64,000 nucleotides of DNA. Origin: Microbacterium sp. LWH11-1.2. Lineage in GTDB: Bacteria > Actinomycetota > Actinomycetes > Actinomycetales > Microbacteriaceae. Under the pieces are notes generated by a model that did not search any database, was not told the origin of the DNA, and saw only the letters and a list, made by a program, of their open reading frames with translations. This document shows, in pieces, positions 60,899 to 64,000 of this stretch; position 1 is the stretch's first letter; every line of letters starts with the position of its first letter. The stretch lies in the NCBI RefSeq assembly GCF_038397745.1, contig NZ_CP151636.1:4030001-4094000 (forward strand), in the 5' to 3' direction. The position numbers and the translations under genes were made by a program.

Positions 60899-62062
60899 CT
60901 ATGGCGTCCCTTCGCCCTCGGGCGGCGTCTCGGGATCGACCGGGGTCTCCGGCGCGGGCGGGTCCGTCGGAGTGGTCGGATCCGCCGGCGGCGTGGTCTC
61001 CTCGGTCACGGGTCGCCGGGCCGTCTGGCGCGAGCTCTGCTCCTGCTCCTGCTCGGCATCCACGCGCGCCTGGTCGGCGACCACGGCGACGAACGCATCG
61101 TGGTAGCCCTGGAGCACCGTGGCACCCCCGGGACCCCAGAGCCCGGTCGCGCCGATGCGGGCCGCAGCCTCCGACAGTCGGGCCTTCAGCGCCTCGTCCG
61201 CCTCGGGATAGGCCGACTTCGCGGCCTCCGCCGCGCCGGCGAAGCTCGCCGCATAGGCCGCCACCGCGGCGTCCGCGGGAGGGCGGAGCGCGTCGAACTG
61301 CGTGCGGATCGACCGCATCTCGGTGGTCGCGCCGTCGAGTGCGACGAGCTTCTCCTGCGCGCGGTCGATCGCGCTTCCCACGTCTTCCAGCGACTCCTCG
61401 TCGATGTCGCCGCGTCGGTACTCCGCGGGCAGCTTCGGCACCGTGATCGCCGCGAGGCCCGCTGCATAGACGTCGACCGCCGCGACGGCAGACGCCAGCG
61501 CCGCGGGATCGGTCACCGCGATCACGCCGCCGCCGTCGGATGCCGGATCCGGTGCGGTACTCGTCGACACCAGCGCGCTGCGCAGGGATGCAACGGCCGC
61601 CGTCTGCGTCTCGATGTCGGCGACGATGCGGTTCCTCGTCGACGTCAGCGCCTGATGCGCGTTCTGCAGCGTCGCCTCATCCGCCTCGAGCGACACGAGC
61701 GAGCTCGCCGCCGGACTCGCGGTCGCCATCTGCACGCCGCCGACCGCCGCTGCCGCGACCACGGCGACGACGGCGAGCGCACCGACCGACGTGGCCAGCG
61801 GATCCCAGCGCCGGCGGGAGCGCTTCGCGGGACGCCCGGCATCCGCAGACCCAGCCGCGATCGGCGCGGCGTTCTGCGCGGCGACCTCGACCCGGCGCAT
61901 CAACTCGTTCGTGTCCGCCAGCGGCCGCACGGGGCCGCGCGTGTCGCGGGGCTCGCCGATCATCTCCCGCAGGCGCCGGACCGTGTGATGATCGTCCAGC
62001 GGCGCGCGCCCGGACGCACCGTCGCGCGGGCCGTTCGGGAAGAGTTCGCTCAGACCAGTCAT
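60899..62062 (-). CDS. Single-span membrane protein with helical exported domain
   Basis: 387 residues, no family recognised. Cytoplasmic basic N-terminus (1-88, ending AKRSRRRWDP), one span (about 90-112), an exported Ala-rich helical domain (115-330) of predicted coiled-coil character (LEADEATLQNAHQALTSTRNRIVADIETQTAAVASLRSAL), and a proline/threonine-rich tail with repeated PP/DP/TP motifs. It faces the second BY-kinase gene across 71 nt. It may span or anchor in the wall; function unknown. Confidence 0.75.
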   Translation of the reverse strand: MTGLSELFPNGPRDGASGRAPLDDHHTVRRLREMIGEPRDTRGPVRPLADTNELMRRVEVAAQNAAPIAAGSADAGRPAKRSRRRWDPLATSVGALAVVAVVAAAAVGGVQMATASPAASSLVSLEADEATLQNAHQALTSTRNRIVADIETQTAAVASLRSALVSTSTAPDPASDGGGVIAVTDPAALASAVAAVDVYAAGLAAITVPKLPAEYRRGDIDEESLEDVGSAIDRAQEKLVALDGATTEMRSIRTQFDALRPPADAAVAAYAASFAGAAEAAKSAYPEADEALKARLSEAAARIGATGLWGPGGATVLQGYHDAFVAVVADQARVDAEQEQEQSSRQTARRPVTEETTPPADPTTPTDPPAPETPVDPETPPEGEGTP

Positions 62063-62133
62063 GGTGCCTTCATAGGAATCGGTAGTCTCAGAAGACGATA
62101 CCGTCGATCCGCGCCGAACCGACCGGGAGAGCC

Positions 62134-63498
62134 ATGGAGTTCCACGACTACGTCCGAGTCCTGCGACGGCAGATCATCCTGATCATCGCCGGCGCGGTCA
62201 TCGGTCTCTCGACAGGCGCGCTCGTCGCGATGCTCACCCCGCAGCGTTTCGAAGCCTCGGCCGACGTGATGGTCACGGTGCAGCTCAGCGACACCGCGAC
62301 CCCCGCCGAACGGGCGCTCGCCACCAGCTACGCGATGCAGACGGTGGGCACCTACCGTGCGATCCTCACCAGCACGCTGGTGCTCGAGCCGGTGATCGAG
62401 GACCTGAACCTGTCGACCACGCCCGCCGGTCTCGCCGGTCGCATCCAGACGAGTGCCGCACTCAACAGCGCGATCATCACGATCAGCGTCGAGCACGGCA
62501 ACCCCGGCCAGGCCGCGCGCATCGCGAACGCGGTGAGCGAGAGCTTCACGACGGTCGTCACCGAGACCCTCGAGAAGCGCGAGCAGCAGACCGCGTATTC
62601 CGTGCGCCTCGTGACCCTCCAGGCCGCACAGGTCCCGACCACGGCCGTCGCGCCCAACATGCAGCTGTCGCTCACCCTCGGTGGGATCATCGGTCTCGCC
62701 GCCGGCATCGGGATCGCGCTCCTGCGTGCGACGCTCGACCAGCGGGTGCGCACGGCATCCGATGTCGAGGCCGCCGTCGCGGTGCCCGTGCTCGGGCAGA
62801 TCCCCCTGGATGCCGACACCGGCGACCACCCGCTCGCCGTCAGCTCGGCTCCCCACGGACTCAGGGCCGAGGCGTTCCGCGCCCTGCGCACCAACGTGCG
62901 CTTCCTCTTCACCGAGGGTCAGGGCGTGTTCGTCATCACCAGCTCCGGCCCCGGTGAGGGCAAGTCGACGACAGCAGGCAACCTGGCCCTCGCGTTCGCG
63001 GATGCCGGTCACCGCGTCGCGCTCGTCGACGGCGATCTGCGCCTCCCGCGCGTCGCCGAGTACTTCGGCATCGAAGGCGGGATCGGTCTGAGCGACGTGC
63101 TGGCGGGTCGCGTCGAGCTGAACGACGTGATCCAGCCCTGGGGACGCAGCGCGCTGTTCCTCCTCCCCGCCGGGACCGTCCCGCCGAATCCGGCGGAGCT
63201 CCTGGGCTCCCGTGCGATGGCGCAGCTCGTCGAGGCGCTGACGGCCGCGTTCGACGTCGTGATCATCGATGCCCCGCCGCTGCTGCTCGTGACGGATGCC
63301 GCCGTCATCGCCCGCGTGGCCACCGGGGCCATCCTCGTCGCGGCATCCGGATCGACCCACGCCACGCGGCTCTCCGACGCCGCGAAGAGCATCGAAGCCG
63401 TCGACGCCCGCGTGCTCGGCACCGTCGTCACGAAGGTGCCGGTACGCGGTGCCGAGAAGAATCCGTACGGCTCGGAGGCCGAGCGCGTCAGCACCTGA
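62134..63498 (+). CDS. Polysaccharide co-polymerase / BY-kinase-like ATPase, second copy
   Basis: 454 residues. Wzz domain with two spans (about 15-37 and 180-200) and an ATPase domain with Walker A TSSGPGEGKSTTAGNLA, Walker A' VALVDGDLRLP and Walker B VVIIDAPPL. Unlike the copy at 36080, it lacks a tyrosine cluster at the end: the tail EKNPYGSEAERVST has a single Tyr. It may therefore act as a chain-length regulator without normal tail phosphorylation. ATG is preceded by GGGAGAG. Confidence 0.92.
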   Translation: MEFHDYVRVLRRQIILIIAGAVIGLSTGALVAMLTPQRFEASADVMVTVQLSDTATPAERALATSYAMQTVGTYRAILTSTLVLEPVIEDLNLSTTPAGLAGRIQTSAALNSAIITISVEHGNPGQAARIANAVSESFTTVVTETLEKREQQTAYSVRLVTLQAAQVPTTAVAPNMQLSLTLGGIIGLAAGIGIALLRATLDQRVRTASDVEAAVAVPVLGQIPLDADTGDHPLAVSSAPHGLRAEAFRALRTNVRFLFTEGQGVFVITSSGPGEGKSTTAGNLALAFADAGHRVALVDGDLRLPRVAEYFGIEGGIGLSDVLAGRVELNDVIQPWGRSALFLLPAGTVPPNPAELLGSRAMAQLVEALTAAFDVVIIDAPPLLLVTDAAVIARVATGAILVAASGSTHATRLSDAAKSIEAVDARVLGTVVTKVPVRGAEKNPYGSEAERVST

Positions 63499-63609
63499 CG
63501 CGCGACGCGCGGTGCCGGAGGGCGACGCGCGCCATGAAACAATGTCGAGAATCGTCATGCGGCTCGTCTCAGCAGACGGGGACCGCACACAACAGGGGGA
63601 ATCTGCCGC

Positions 63610-64000
63610 GTGGAACTTCGCGACTATGTGCGTATCCTGCACCGCAACTGGATCCTGATCGTCATCCTGCTGATCCTCGGGCTGGCCGGCGGCGCGGGAT
63701 ACGCCGCGCTCCAGCAGCCCAAGTACGTGGCGTCCACCCAGCTGTACGTCTCGGTCCACACCGAGGGCGCCGCCACCGGTGACCTCGTGCAGGGCACCAC
63801 CTTCGCGCGTCAGATGGTCACCAGCTACGTCGACGTCGTCAGCACGGCGCTCGTGCTCGAACCCGTCATCGACGAACTCGGCCTCGACGACAGCGTCGCA
63901 GACCTCAGCGGCCGGGTGACGGCCACGACCCCGCTCAACACCGTGCTGATCGACATCACCGTCACCGACGGAGAGGCCGGGCAGGCGGCGGAGATCGCCA
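63610..64000 (+). CDS. Wzz-domain protein (third copy), truncated by the window
   Basis: Partial: first 130 residues. It begins VELRDYVRILHRNWILIVILLILGLAGG, nearly the same as the copy at 36080, has one span and the Wzz extracellular region (YVASTQLYVSVHTEG...LVLEPVIDELGL). A kinase domain probably follows beyond the edge. GTG at 63610 has GGGGGA 8 nt upstream. Two Wzz-type genes in tandem suggest separate chain-length control of different glycans. Confidence 0.88.
   Translation, partial: MELRDYVRILHRNWILIVILLILGLAGGAGYAALQQPKYVASTQLYVSVHTEGAATGDLVQGTTFARQMVTSYVDVVSTALVLEPVIDELGLDDSVADLSGRVTATTPLNTVLIDITVTDGEAGQAAEIA

Noticed and set aside
58820..62182. 1120-codon plus-strand open frame
   Set aside because: Antisense of pglF and the orphan membrane protein gene. 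Low-complexity Arg-rich translation, no known domains.
63541..63609. Possible riboswitch (cyclic di-GMP type) before the third Wzz gene, from a vague similarity of CGACACAAC/GCACACAAC segments to the leader at 39960-40030
   Set aside because: No conserved riboswitch core or pairing pattern fits; the similarity is short and may be chance.

Overview
The window is high-GC, densely coded actinobacterial DNA. Gene content, GTG/TTG starts, strong G/C at third codon positions and the very frequent word GGATGCC/GGCATCC fit family Microbacteriaceae, most likely Microbacterium; this is inferred from style and protein families, not from a marker gene. I see no rRNA, tRNA, prophage, insertion sequence or CRISPR array.

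Layout. 1-1.0 kb: a vapBC-type toxin-antitoxin pair (toxin cut by the window edge) and an OsmC-family protein. 1.1-7.6 kb: one tightly overlapping minus-strand operon joining a receiver-deacetylase (REC-PIG-L) fusion, an ATP-grasp ligase, a PHP hydrolase, a membrane family 2 glycosyltransferase, a 47-residue membrane protein, a stand-alone receiver and a PAS histidine kinase. I do not recognise it as a characterised system and regard it as the best candidate for something new. 7.8-17.6 kb: small conserved genes, guaB, a branched-chain amino-acid ABC importer (livHMGF plus a convergent binding protein), rarD and groES behind two CIRCE operators. 17.7-30 kb: a methyltransferase, then a long minus-strand run acpS-alr-tsaE-[response regulator]-[histidine kinase-degenerate GGDEF]-tsaB-rimI-tsaD-three membrane proteins, in which a signalling module separates tsaE from tsaB. 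29.7-38.6 kb: a DUF559-type gene flanked by two copies of a palindromic repeat, then glmS, coaA, a Ppx/GppA phosphatase, VanZ, a low-molecular-weight tyrosine phosphatase and a BY-kinase.

36-64 kb is an exopolysaccharide/cell-surface region. It holds three Wzz/BY-kinase-type genes, an HprK-like/PqqD fusion, a Tat-exported two-cysteine protein beside a MauE-thioredoxin membrane protein, an acyltransferase, a signal peptidase and a DUF4012 protein. A minus-strand chain follows, encoding a nucleotidyltransferase, Wzy, Wzx, three glycosyltransferases, the CapE/CapF/CapG set (UDP-L-FucNAc) and the PglF/E/C/D set (UDP-diacetamido-bacillosamine type sugar and its phosphoglycosyl transferase). Together these suggest a Wzx/Wzy-type glycan started on an N-acetylated amino sugar and containing L-FucNAc. 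The Wzy-Wzx-glycosyltransferase part (about 43.5-52 kb) is visibly less GC-rich than the rest.

Regulation. Many operon-leading genes have a TAnnnT hexamer exactly 6 nt before the start codon and no ribosome binding site, the layout of leaderless transcripts. I count 13 such starts. Genes inside operons are mostly joined by ATGA/GTGA overlaps.
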